A stretch of 64,000 bases of DNA from Gonatopus flavifemur (lineage: Eukaryota; Arthropoda; Insecta; Hymenoptera; Dryinidae), in contig JAFFJZ010000026.1 in the NCBI GenBank assembly GCA_018340375.1, forward strand, positions 930,001-994,000, given 5' to 3'. Under the pieces are notes generated by a model. That model was not told where the DNA came from. It saw nothing but the letters and a program-made list of their open reading frames with translations, and did not search any database. This document shows, one piece after another, positions 35,752 through 47,772 of this stretch. Position numbers and translations under genes: made by a program. Numbering within the stretch: the stretch's first letter is position 1; each line of letters opens with the position of its first letter.

Positions 35752-36983
35752 GCGCATTCCCCAGATGTTCAATGGAATAGAAATTTTCTGTCAGAGAGAG
35801 GAAAAGACAGTGAATGCATGAAAAAGATGGCGTTACTTATCCAACTACCTTTGCTACACACATTGTAGAAATCATTGATGTTTCTAGCGAAGATTCTAAT
35901 TTTGTTAGCCTCGTCTCTCTCTCATCAATAACTTCTCTCGCTGACGATATTGTTCTAGAGAGTGCGCACTCCAGTACAGTATGGAGCTCAATGCTGTAAA
36001 CTGCCATAAACCGGGCCCATTGAGCCAGAGTGACCAACTGTGCATAATTTATGCACTTTTTCTTTCGGATCAACCCATCACAGTGTTTTATTAAAAGGAA
36101 TGACCAATGAGAAAAGTTGAGAAATTTGAGAATTGGTCACCGTGCATGGAGCTCTCTAAAATACAAAGTGCTTCCGATTGTCTCAAGAGCTTGCTCCGGA
36201 TCAATGAGCTCTACATGTACAGGGTGTCACAGAATTCATCATTCACATTTCTGTGGCATATTCTGCAGCCAGAATGCAATAATTTCCCGTTTGAAAAAAT
36301 GTTTTTCGAAGCTGGGTTTTTGAGATACAAGCATTTTTAGATTTTTTTTCAAATCCAAATCGTTCGAAAGTACTATGTGCTACATACTTGAGCTTGAAAT
36401 TATTCGCTAGGTTGGAAGACAGCGGATCTTTGGGAAGAAATTGAACTGTTCTATCATTGTTCGTTTTGGAGCTATAATTATTTGGAGTTGCGAAACTCTG
36501 ATTAGTTGGAGGTTCAACTATTCCAAACCACTATATAGCTCTGTAACCAATCGCTATATAGCTCTGGAACAAACAATGATATGATAGTTCAATTTTTTTC
36601 CACAGATCTGCCGTTTTCCAACTTCGCCAACAGTATCAGATTCAAGTATAGAAAACGCAATGCTCTTGAGTTATTCGGATTTTTGGAAAAATATAAAAAT
36701 GTTCATATCTCAAAAACTAAGCATCAAACAAATTGTTTCCGAACGGAAAATTATTGCATTTTGACTGCAGAATATGCCACAGAAATGCGCATGATGAATT
36801 ATCAGACACCTTGTATACTTGAGTGAGCCCAGCCATATATATTTTGGAAGGCAACAGAGAAATGCAGAGAAGGCAGTCTATCCTATTCTGCAACTCTGAT
36901 TGGTTGAAACCGACAAGATGGCGTCGCTCAGTGCCTTCATCTCGTCGATTTCCACTATTGAGCCCTATATACATACTGGAGTG
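35752..36983. other. Repeat-derived intergenic sequence
   Basis: About 36225-36400 and, inverted, 36590-36830 belong to the dispersed 'catattctgcagcc' repeat and form a loose palindrome around 36500. I find no gene. The 75-85-codon frames are parts of these repeats. Confidence 0.5.
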
Positions 36984-36991
36984 GTGAACAC

Positions 36992-37100
36992 CCCTAACAG
37001 CACAATGTGTCTTTGGGACGTTTTTTGAACGTTCAGAAGACCTCCCCTACGTTCTATTAACCTCTCATGAACTTTCCAGTGGCACGTTCTGCTGTCTGGG
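36992..37100. mobile_element. 109-bp MITE, family Z, at the border of another MITE
   Basis: Ends CCCTAACAGCACAATG and, inverted, CCCAGACAGCAGAACG. The 2-bp AC at 36990-36991 is repeated at 37101-37102. Removing it joins the left target duplication of the next MITE directly to that MITE's terminus. Confidence 0.75.
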
Positions 37101-37102
37101 AC

Positions 37103-37249
37103 CAGCGTTGCCAGTATTCCCTAGAAAAATCTTCAGCATCTGATGATTGGTCATTTCTTGTCAAACCGGCCAATCATATGCTCAATTTGGAAAGAAGTGA
37201 CCAATAACGAAAAATCTGAAGATTTTTCTAGGGAATACTGGCATCACTG
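37103..37249. mobile_element. 147-bp MITE, family V, second copy
   Basis: Same length as 14441-14587. Its duplication is GTGAACAC: right copy 37250-37257, left copy 36984-36991, now separated by the family-Z insertion. The uninterrupted host phrase 'aaacacccgttggaccg' is seen at about 21289. Confidence 0.85.
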
Positions 37250-38354
37250 GTGAACACCCGTTGGACCGAAAGCCCGTTAGGCCGAAACACCGTTGGACCA
37301 AAATTTATTTTACCGACTGACAATGGACGTTTACGACAATTACTTGGAGTCAGTGATGCCAGCATTTGGTCGACCGAGTCGATTTACCCTCTCCATCTGA
37401 CCATTTCTCGTCCCCACCATTCCAGCCGGGAGTACGCACACATTGAAACCCGTATTCATGTGATTCGGAACCGGTCGGTTCACTTCGAGTCAGCTCGGAC
37501 AATCGAGAGAGAACCAACTATCCGTCGGTCTTTGTCTTCTCAATATGTTTTACGATCGGCTAACTCCGTGCAAGATCGGAAAAAATTTAAAGCCCACGCG
37601 GTCGACTTACCGAAAAGTTTCACCGCTTTTTCTTTTCCAAGCGACAATTTTATTGTAATCAGTATCGAACTGACTTACCCGGCACCCCGGGCAATTCTCG
37701 GCCGGGGCCCTTCGATATTTTTTTCGTTTTTTTTTCAAATCAAGAGTCAGTTCAATACTGATTATTAAATTATCACGATGAAATATAAATTTGATGCATA
37801 GCATCATTTAATTGAATTAAAATCGAATATGAGTAAATAATTTTTCAATTATTATTTATTTTTCATAAATTTTATAAGATTATTGGTTATTCTTATGACT
37901 GATTATGAAGCTTTCAAGAACTCCTATATGTATTGTATAAAAATTTTCCAATAGTTGCGTATTTCTAATCATGATTTTAAATCTTGATGATTTTTCAATG
38001 AATTTCATTAGAATTGTCAATCAATCGATGGTTGAAAAATTCTAAGATAGTTTGGGGATCTATGATAAATGTCCTGCGGTGAATTCCATAATTTTCCCTG
38101 ATAAATTAATTTTCAGAGATCACTATGATATTCCAGTAATGAGGATAATCAAATCAACATCGATTATCAGATGTTGATCAACATCAAAATAATAAGACTG
38201 AATATTCAATTGATTGAGTGCAAATTATTTTCAATGGACTGAATAATTAGATTTGAGCATTCAAATAGATATTTCATCATTTCACGCATTATCAGTCTCT
38301 TTCCTTCGCTGCATTACTTCATAGACGTAATATGTGGATCGAAATATTACAAGA

Positions 38355-38419
38355 CCCCATAGCCTAGCGGCAAAAGACATGTTTCTTGCGGAAGAACGGT
38401 CGGGTTCGATTCTGTGTGG
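38355..38419 (+). other. tRNA-like sequence in the left arm
   Basis: Box A TAGCCTAGCGG (38360-38370), box B GGGTTCGATTC (38402-38412) and a possible acceptor stem CCCCATA/TGTGTGG with one mismatch. The anticodon arm is weak (loop ttgcgga would give GCG). At 65 nt it is short for a tRNA. I read it as tRNA-derived, possibly from a SINE. Confidence 0.45.
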
Positions 38420-38792
38420 AGACATTTCATTTTTTTTTGTCATCTCTCTGGTGAATAATTAAATTTCACATCCGATTATTATTTTTTATGTCATTACATC
38501 GTCATGTTATCAATAATCCTGATCTTTCGGAATGCACCTGCGGATTCGACCAAGTACAGGTCGAGTCGATTGGAAATTTCCCAAATATTCGTGTCCATGA
38601 GATATACATAGTAAAAAATTTTTCGTCAAATTCAACACACAAGCGAATGTTAACCATTTTTCTTCACACTCAACGTGTGTTGATTTCAGAGTGACACTCA
38701 CAAAGTGTTAATTTGAACTCGAATAACATTTTAATGTGTTGAAAATGAATCGATCGAACAGCATTTGATCAGTGTGTTAAATGAACACACAA

Positions 38793-38905
38793 AAGTGTTG
38801 GATATTCAACACTTGAATTTTAACACGTAGTTAAATATTCAACACTTGAATTTCGACACGTAGTTAAATATTCAACACTTGAATTTTGACCCGTACTTCT
38901 TTTTT
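38793..38905 (+). repeat. 33-bp tandem repeat, three units
   Basis: Units with the core 'atattcaacacttgaatttt' repeat three times here, but only one is present in the mirror position of the right arm (about 40145-40190). The preceding 200 bp also alternates 'aacacacaa' and 'gtgttaa' phrases. Confidence 0.8.
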
Positions 38906-40561
38906 ACACAACGACGGAATTTTTTTCACTGTAGACCAATCGATGCAGAATCTTCTGAAATGAGAAATGAATAGCACTTCAGAGGAACGTTTTTGAAAAA
39001 GTGTACTTGCAAATTCCATCAATTCCTGTGACGAATTGATGGAAAAATTTCAAAAATTTGTGTCCATCGAGTAAAGACCGATCGATTCGACATCTAATGA
39101 AATGAAAAATCAAATCACTTCGGAGGAACGTTTTTGAAAGAGTATACCTGCAAATTCCATCAAACCCTTTGACGAATTGATGAAAAAATTCTAAACTTTG
39201 TCTCCGTGGAATATAGACCGATCGATTCTGAATCCCCTCACGCAGAGCAATGGATTCTAAGGAGTATGACAAATATCATGAAGGCTCGAATATTTCATAA
39301 TATATTTTCGAGTATGAGGACAAGTATCTAGATTATAAGTGTTATAAGTACAAGTATCCATTTATGATGAAGGTGTTTGTTTTGGGGTAGATGGTACTGT
39401 CAACTCCAGAGCTCTATATGAATTCACTAGTTCGAAAAGAATTCTTGAAGAGTTCTATTGTCGCTCTTGAAAAAGGATCCTCCGTGTGGTATCTTGGCGG
39501 GTTCATGTCCTGAGGAATATCTTTTTTTCCGATTTCATATTATTCTTTTCTCAATTCAAGCAACTGAAGAAAGTAATTGTAATAATCTTATATTATAATA
39601 GGAACTAACTTTTTTTCCTGGCTGTTATTATATTGATATATTACTGGTTGACGGTAACCCAAAACAAACACCTTCATCATAAATGGATACTTGTACTCAT
39701 AACACTTATAATCTAGATACTTGTCCTCATACTCGAAAATATATTATGAAATATTCCAGCCTTCATGATATTTGTCATACTCCTTAGAATCCATTGCTCT
39801 GCGTGAGGATTCAGAATCGATCGGTCTATATTCCACGGAGACAAAGTTTCGGAATTTTTTTATCAATTCGTCAAAGGGTTTGATGGAATTTGCAAGTATA
39901 CTTTTTCAAAAACGTTCCTCCGAAGTGATTTGATTTTTCATCTCATTAGATTTCGAATCGATCGGTCTTTATTCGATGGACACAAATTTTTGAAATTTTT
40001 TCATCAATTCGTCACAGGAATTGATGGAATTTGCAAGTACACTTCTTCAAAAACGTTCCTCTGAAGTGCTATTCATTTCTCATTTCAGAAGATTCTGCAT
40101 CGATCGGTCTACACAGTAAAAACGAATTCCGTCATTGTGTAAAAAAGAAGTACGTGTCAAAATTCAAGTGTTGAATATTTAACAGTTTTGTGTGTTCATT
40201 TAACACACTGATCAAATGCTGTTCGATCGATTCATTTTCAACACATTAAAATGTTATTCGAGTTCAAATTAACACTTTGTGAGTGTCACTCTGGAATCAA
40301 CACACGTTGAGTGTGGAGAAAAATGGTTAACATTCGCTTGTGTGTTGAATTTGACGAAAAATTTTTTACTATGTATATCTCATGGACACGAATATTTGGG
40401 AAATTTCCAATCGACTCGGACCTGTACTTGGTCGAATCCGCAGGTGCATTCCGAAAGATCAGGATTATTGATAACATGACGATGTAATGACATAAAAAAT
40501 AATAATCGGATGTGAAATTTAATTATTCACCAGAGAGATGACAAAAAAAAATGAAATGTCT

Positions 40562-40626
40562 CCACACAGAATCGAACCCGACCGTTCTTCCGCAAGAAAC
40601 ATGTCTTTTGCCGCTAGGCTATGGGG
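40562..40626 (-). other. tRNA-like sequence in the right arm
   Basis: Mirror of 38355-38419 with the same A and B boxes on the minus strand. Conservation between arms reflects the palindrome and is not independent evidence of function. Confidence 0.45.
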
Positions 40627-41645
40627 TCTTGTAATATTTCGATCCACATATTACGTCTATGAAGTAATGCAGCGAAGGAAAGAGACTGATAATGCGTGAA
40701 ATGATGAAATATCTATTTGAATGCTCAAATCTAATTATTCAGTCCATTGAAAATAATTTGCACTCAATCAATCGAATATTCAGTCTTATTATTTTGATGT
40801 TGATCAACATCTGATAATCGATGTTGATTTGATTATCCTCATTACTGGAATATCATAGTGATCTCTGAAAATTAATTTATCAGGGAAAATTATGGAATTC
40901 ACCGCAGGACATTTATCATAGATCCCCAAACTATCTTAGAATTTTTCAACCATCGATTGATTGACAATTCTAATGAAATTCATTGAAAAATCATCAAGAT
41001 TTAAAATAATGATTAGAAATACGCAACTATTGGAAAATTTTTATACAATACATATAGGAGTTCTTGAAAGCTTCATAATCAGTCATAAGAATAACCAATA
41101 ATCTTATAAAATTTATGAAAAATAAATAATAATTGAAAAATTATTTACTCATATTCGATTTTAATTCAATTAAATGATGCTATGCATCAAATTTATATTT
41201 CATCGTGATAATTTAATAATCAGTATTGAACTGGCTCTTGATTTGAAAAAAAAACGAAAAAAATATCGAAGGGCCCCGGCCGAGAATTGCCCGGGGTGCC
41301 GGGTAAGTCAGTTCGATACTGATTACAATAAAATTGTCGCTTGGAAAAGAAAAAGCGGTGAAACTTTTCGGTAAGTCGACCGCGTGGGCTTTAAATTTTT
41401 TCCGATCTTGCACGGGGTTAGCCGATCGTAAAACATATTGAGAAGACAAAGACCGACGGATAGTTGGTTCTCTCTCGATTGTCCGAGCTGACTCGAAGTG
41501 AACCGACCGGTTCCGAATCACATGAATACGGGTTTCAATGTGTGCGTACTCCCGGCTGGAATGGTGGGGACGAGAAATGGTCAGATGGAGAGGGTAAATC
41601 GACTCGGTCGACCAAATGCTGGCATCACTACTTGATACTGCTTGC

Positions 41646-44600
41646 CAGGGTACGCAAGCCAGTGATGCCAGGAAAAACGGTGCGGACCGAAAAATCAGCC
41701 CCTCCATTGTTCACACAATGACACGTTCGTATACGTGTGACTCACATGTATACGAAAGTTTTATCGTTTGCACGGTAGAGGGGCTGATTTTTCGGTCCAC
41801 ACCGTCTTTCCTGGCATCACTGACGCAAGCCACCGGGTTAATCACCGAAGTTGTGTATTTCATCTTCCACAGTACCAGGTGGCGTTAGTGTGTCTGGGGA
41901 ATTTTACCTACACAAATAAGTTCTCACATGTGAGCGGGGAATCCCATAGGCTACTACACACACATGCAGGGTACTGAATATACGTGTGATAGATATATAG
42001 GTATACTTATATATAAAAATTTTTTCTATTTCAGATATCTAATTTCCTGATTCTTAAAAATGTTAACTTATTAACAAAATACAATTTCAATTACAAAAAA
42101 TCAATATTAATTGGAATGAATAAATTCACAATTCAATTCAGTGTAAAATGAATAAAAATGACATAAATGCTTGTTTTTCATTTATAATCATTTTTCACAA
42201 AATTTCATCATAAATTCAAGCATCTCAACTGATATTGATTTTTCTCAACTGAAAATGAAATTTCATTCATAACTCAACATTCCTATGAATCAAGTAATTA
42301 AGTATCTGAAATGAAAAAAGTTATTATTGGAATTCAAAAATAAATATATTATGAGTAAATTGGAGGTGGTTACTTGGAATTACATCAACTTAGCCAATAT
42401 TCAAAAGTATATTTATAACAAAAGGTGTGTATTCGGTAAGTGGAAAATTTTAACATATATATCCACTTTATATACCAAAATTGGTTTCATACACCATATT
42501 TTACAAATTATACTGTACAATTTTGCACTTCAAAGTATTTTATGTTTCTATTACGTGTTATGAATATACTTTAGAATTTGAGAATTATAAAAATTTATTT
42601 ACTCCACTTATGTAACAAACTGTGAATATCGTGTACACATATAAAGCGTATAAATATACTATGAAAACATTTCATATAAAATTACACAATGGATCATTGG
42701 CAGTATGTTAGCCAATGATATATTGTGGGTTTCTACAGAACATTGTAGCTTCTTACAGTCCTATATTGTGAAAAATTACAATTTTTGGTAAAATAACTAT
42801 ATGAACCATCAGAAAAAGTTACAAACTTCACAATATGATATTGACTAATATATTACCAATGATTTATTGTGTAATTTCATATGAAATGTTTTCACAGTAT
42901 TCTTTGTAAGTTTTTCCAATTCTTTTCTATCTCAAATTCCTTACTTGGTAGGAAATCAATGTTCAGAGAAAAATGAAATCAAACACAATGTAATAAAACA
43001 TTTAATATACATGACTCATTGAAAATTGGAGAAAATCACAGTCTCCCATAAGAGTATTGTGCTCAGCGTAGAGAAAATATACCTTTGATTGTAACAGTCC
43101 TACGCTTAAAGTTTTGTGTTGTCATAACATTGGGCATAGGACTGTTACAATGAAAAGTATATTTTCTCTACGCTGAACACAGTACTCTTATAGAAGACTG
43201 TGATTTTTTCCAACTTTCAATGGGTCATGTATATTAGATGTTTCTTACAGCGTGTTTGATTTTGTTTCTCTGTGAACATTGATTCTCTACCAAGTAAGGA
43301 ATTTGAGATAGAAAAGAATTGGAAAAAACTACAAAGAACACTGGATATGCTTCAAGCGAAGGGGCAGCAAGAGCAACCAGTTCTCAATACAGTCCTCTCT
43401 TCCGATCATCCAAGTGTATGCAGACACGTGAAAAATTTCACACGAGGAGTGTAACGCATCGTCCATGAGTTCGTGCACCTAAAATTCATACAAATTATAT
43501 TATTTCGTTAATATTATATTCTGGCCATGCGTTTAAGAAGATTTATACGTTAAATTATGAAAACAGTCATGCATTCCTCTTCAAGTAAATGGGACAGTAT
43601 CTCTAAATCATATTTTTGAAGTCTCAAGGATAGATTCGAATATGAAATTACATTACAAAACTTCACAGTACAAAGTTTTCAACCCGCTATCTTGCAAAAT
43701 GTTTATTATAAGTTCATGAAAATTAGGAACTTTACAAGACTTTTTGGTTGTTTCACTCAGGTGATTAAATGATGATCTCAAATGCACGCTATAGAGAAGG
43801 AATTTTTCGAGGCATTCTCGTATTTGAGTATGCGACTTCCATTGGCTTCAATATGTATACAATACTTGAAGATCGGGAAAATATCTATCACATATTCCAA
43901 CTATTTTCATTATGCCTAAGGTTCATGAGAGAAGCACCTGAATTCTGAGGAAATATGTATATATATTTGTATGTAATATATATATATATATATATATATA
44001 ACGTAATAGAACCAATTATCGTACCACTTCTTTAACCGGTGCCGTTACAGCCTGACTTGGATTTTGAAGAGGAGGTCCAGGTTTACTTGGTATAGTGGGG
44101 GTTGATTGATTTGAGATCTGAAAAAAAGTTGAAAAGACATTGAACAAGAATCAGAAAAAAAAATCCTGGTTTAGGTAGATTCTATGATCCATACATCACT
44201 CCAATAAGTACAAAGATTCAATAAAATTGGAGATTCTTTTGATCAACCTAAATATCAAAGTTTGAATAGAAAAAATCCTGTTTATCGATGCAAGTCTTGG
44301 TAGAAATCCCAAAAGTGCTGTATGTATGTTGAGAAATGTGTGTCAGTGCTTACTTTGTACCAAAATTGTTCTGTTAGAACAAGAGGTGTTTAAATATGTA
44401 CAATTCTTCCATATTTATTGTATTAGAATTGTACTTACACAATATGAATTGCTGCGATGGAGGGCTTGACGCTTTGATTTTGAAGTGCATCAAAGGAGCC
44501 ACTAATTCGAATGAACCTCACTATAATTCAAGTGAAAAGTACACAACACAATTTGATCGAATTTCCCTGTCAATACTCCCATAATAGTTACATGAAGTGT

Positions 44601-45546
44601 GCACCTTTAACATAAAAACGTGGCTTCAAGAAAATATCTCATCGACTCACCTTTTTCTGAATATGTACAATCCCTTGAATTATTTCCATTAATCTTTGTA
44701 TCAAACCCAAGTTTCAAATGTGTTATAAATATCATTAGAATTCTAAGATGGATAATATTTATAATACATTTGGAACTTGGGTTTGATACAAAGGTCAACC
44801 AAAATCTTTATCACAAAAACCCATAAATATAAATACAAATTGGAAATATCCTTTCCAATGATAAAAGTTTATAGAAATAATTCAAGAGATTGTACATGTT
44901 TAGCAAAAGGTGAGTCGCTGAACTGTTTTCTTGAGGCTCTTTTCTTTATGTTGAGGTATTTATGTTACACTTCATGTTACTATTATGGGAGTATTGACAG
45001 GGAAATTTGATCAACTTATGTTTTGTACGTCTCATTTGAATCATAGTGAGATTGATTCAAATTAGTGGCTCCTTTGATGAACTTCAAAATCAAAGCTTTC
45101 AGCCCTTCATCGCAGTAATTCATATTGTGTAAGTACAATTCTAATACAATAAATATGGAAAAATTGTACATATTTGAACACCTCTTGCTCTAACAGAACA
45201 ATTTTGGTACAAAGTGAGCACTTACACACATTTCTCAACATACGTACATCACTTTTGAAATTTCTCTCAAGACTTGCATTGATAAACAGGATTTTTTCTA
45301 TTCAAACTTTGATATTTAGGTTGATCAAAAGAGTTCACTGTTCACTTTTTTTCACCACTGTGCACTTTTCACGACCTTACCTTTTTCACAAACAATCGTC
45401 GCCCCACTGGCAGCGGCATCATAACCATAGCGTCTCTGATTTTGAATTAGAGAGAGGGAAACCAAGTCAGGCACACTAGCGGCGCCTGGTTCTGTGGATA
45501 GTGAACTACGCCAAACTTTCTCCCCACTTGAGGTTTGTGTACCCTG
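41646..45546 (-). mobile_element. 4.45-kb element, inverted right copy (shorter)
   Basis: Reverse complement of 21523-25972. It lacks about 600 bp (junction near 42660, between short TGAAAAC direct repeats) and the tip of one hairpin (near 43105). It carries an extra 163-bp MITE. Left flank ctgcttgc (41638-41645) is the complement of the left copy's outer flank gcaagcag. Right flank is aattggac (45547-45554). Confidence 0.8.
41660..41822. mobile_element. 163-bp MITE (CAGTGATGCCAGG ends), perfect 8-bp duplication
   Basis: Flanked by ACGCAAGC (41652-41659, 41823-41830). The left copy of the 4.45-kb element has this site uninterrupted near 25955-25968 (ggcttgcgtaccctg on the other strand), so the insertion is proved and post-dates the duplication of the larger element. 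Confidence 0.93.
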
Positions 45547-45554
45547 AATTGGAC

Positions 45555-46177
45555 TAGACAGGCATGAAGTGAAGGGCGCGATTAATCAAATCGGTGAGAT
45601 CAGAAAAAGCAGTCGTATGGTTGACAGTGTGCAGTGAGCTCGACTATTCATGATTGGCTAAAAATTGGTTGTTTTTGGTAACATCACTAAATATCTCTAG
45701 CGGTCCACCAATGATAGCGGAATCGGGCTTTGACCAGTCGGGCATGCTGCATACCGGGGTACGGGTAGACTCCAATAGACCGAAAGACAATTGGCTCGAT
45801 GCACGATACACCCGAAGGTCAGTTAACCCGAAAATCGAAACCTCATGCCGTGTTTACATATTATTTTGGTTGAAAGATGAACAAAGATAGCGATATGATT
45901 ATGGGTGTAAAAACGCACCATGAAATTCCAATTTTTGGGTTGACTGACTTTCGGGATGCTCGTCTTCGGGTCCATCGTGCATCGGGTCAATTGTCTTTCG
46001 GGTCTATTGGGGTCTACCCAAAAAACGATTGCTCCGAAATTTCGCCACCTGATGAGTTATATTCCGAAACGAACTCGTTGTACCGACGAATCGTGATTGA
46101 TTCGTCTTTTGGAATCCATTAGAAATGAGCGATACAATTGGACCGAAAATAATCGGGATACTGACCTTTCGGAATCA
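45555..46177. mobile_element. Interrupted foldback family with 'gtctacc' ends
   Basis: A loose palindrome spans about 45765-46020 ('ggtagactccaatagaccgaaag' with its complement). 46020-46177 resembles 61540-61800 ('tcgtcttttggaatccat', 'gagcgatacaattgga'), which indicates one dispersed element. No gene is seen. Confidence 0.55.
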
Positions 46178-46185
46178 GTGTTCCG

Positions 46186-46360
46186 ATATTCGGCGAGATG
46201 GGAAATCGCAGCTTGGTCACGTGACTACATTCCGCATTGACACATGTGAGTGCTCTTGTCAGTGGGCGGTTCACCGATAAGAGTGCTCACATGTGTCAGT
46301 GGGAAACGCAGTCACGTGACCAAGCTGCGATTTCCCAGCTTGACGAATATCGGAACACTG
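46186..46360. mobile_element. 175-bp MITE (CAGTGTTCC ends), perfect 8-bp duplication
   Basis: Flanked by TTCGGAAT (46178-46185, 46361-46368). The related sequence at 61795 shows the host phrase uninterrupted ('ttttcggaatataac'). Arms contain 'ggtcacgtgacta' and 'aatcgcagcttgg'. Confidence 0.92.
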
Positions 46361-46370
46361 TTCGGAATAT

Positions 46371-46501
46371 GAAGCTGTAATTTCATACAAGCGACGAGCG
46401 ATACCTGAGATAGAGGGAGAGGTCTCACATTACCTCTCTTTTTAGCTAATGTATCGCTAAAAGCTAAACCTTGTTCAGCTTTACATGAAATTACAACTTA
46501 A
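46371..46501. mobile_element. 131-bp hairpin with 'aagctgtaatttcat' ends
   Basis: Outer ends match the hairpins clustered at 26256-26762, but the interior differs ('cgacgagcgatac', 'gtatcgctaaaag'). It follows the previous MITE's duplication by 2 bp. Confidence 0.7.
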
Positions 46502-46757
46502 GGCTGCTCTCCCATGCGTCGAAAACGACTACCGGGACGGAACAAAACTTTCAGTGACATTTTAGTCCCCGTTCCGTTCCTTCGAAATCGTATACCTTGT
46601 CGCACATGATCCGGAACGATTACGACCGGAATGGAAATTTACCAATTATTGCTCGGATTTCTTTTAGCAGGTTCTACCAGAAAGCTATAAACCAAGTTTC
46701 ATTAGTTATGATAGTATTCCGTTCCAGCACATTCCGGTCCATGGGAGAGCAAAGTAA
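46502..46757. mobile_element. About 255-bp MITE with 'gctgctctcccatg' ends
   Basis: Ends gctgctctcccatg and catgggagagc. A second member with the same ends lies at about 62880-63013. Confidence 0.65.
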
Positions 46758-47031
46758 CTCGTCGGGGTAAAAAATTTCGGAGTGATCGTTTTTCGGGATA
46801 ACACAACTGCGGTATAAAACAGGTCTACCAGTGAAATCCAATGTCATTGGATCACTGGTACAGAAAAAATATATTATATAGTGGAATAGTTGACAACTTC
46901 ACAACCCTCCACGGTTATTCTTTCCAAGTTTTGCAAAGACGGTGAAAAAATAGTGTGAGGAGTTGTGAAGTTATCCACATATTTCACTGGGTATTTCCGG
47001 TATTTCCGACGACACCTGCACGGGTGCACAG

Positions 47032-47238
47032 GCAGAGATGAATAGCAGAGATTGCTAACGCAATATGAAAATCATGGTCCGTATCACGTTTTTTTCTTTT
47101 GAAGAAAAATATATGATTGATTGAATTTTTCTTCTAAGCTAACCAGCATGAAGAGATAAACGGAAGACGTGATACTGCCAATCAAAAACTGGACTATGGT
47201 TTTCATATCTCGTTAGCAATCTCTTCAACTCATCTCTG
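47032..47238. mobile_element. 207-bp MITE, family X, inverted copy
   Basis: Flanked by GCACAGG (47025-47031, 47239-47245). It contains the whole family sequence in reverse. A solitary family-X end is at about 47593-47628. Confidence 0.88.
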
Positions 47239-47245
47239 GCACAGG

Positions 47246-47764
47246 GTAATATGCGACATGCCTGACTGGTAATAAGCCCGACTCCACTATCATTGGTGGA
47301 TCACTAGTAATGTTTAGTAATTTCACTAGAAATTCCTAGTTTTCAGCTAATGACAAGCAGTCGGGCTTCTCGCATACTACCGTGCAACAGTGCTTAAAGT
47401 GGTGCTCAATCGTTTGAGATTTTTATTCTGAACCAATAAAAGCAGAGCATGAAATGAATTGGGCACCGTTTCACGCACTGTGACACCGTGCAGGTGCTGT
47501 CGGAAACACCCACTATATAATATTCCTTTCCCCATAGATGGCTCGATGAGAATGAATTTCACTACATCCATCGGATAAAGAGGAAGGAACATTGCATTAG
47601 CAATCTCTGCTATTCATCTCTGGTTTTGCAAACGTTTCAGAAACTTCCCAGATAACACGATAATTCGTAAGCCGTTCCAAAAGAGTTCTCTATTATTAGA
47701 TAGAAAATCCTGTCTCAATCTTTCGGATCTCTCTCTCATTCTCTTCTAGATTATTTTTCTAACC
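47246..47764. other. Intergenic, fragment of family X, no gene
   Basis: Only the family-X terminal fragment ('ttagcaatctctgctattcatctctgg', about 47589-47619) is recognised. It provides the empty site for the family-Y insertion at 32560. Confidence 0.5.
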
Positions 47765-47772
47765 GGACCATA

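Larger units (their letters stand above)
37351..41629. mobile_element. 4.28-kb giant palindrome with 2-kb arms (CAGTGATGCCAG ends)
   Basis: Arms 37351-39386 and 39658-41629 are nearly perfect reverse complements around a 271-bp spacer. The ends are cagtgatgccagcatttgg, as in the 165-bp MITE. The arm length difference (64 bp) is about that expected from two extra 33-bp units in the left arm. Each arm carries a tRNA-like sequence and a GC-rich block near the outside (37680-37712 and its mirror). Open frames of 164-172 codons near both ends are mirror images without a recognisable domain. No clear target duplication. Confidence 0.88.

Noticed and set aside
37250..37768. 172-codon open frame at the edge of the giant palindrome (mirrored at 41213-41707)
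   Set aside because: It spans the transposon border and flanking MITE sequence, is low in recognisable motifs, and exists in both arms only because the arms are inverted copies.
38355..38419. Functional tRNA-Arg
   Set aside because: The sequence is too short, has a weak anticodon stem and an acceptor mismatch, and lies inside a transposable palindrome.
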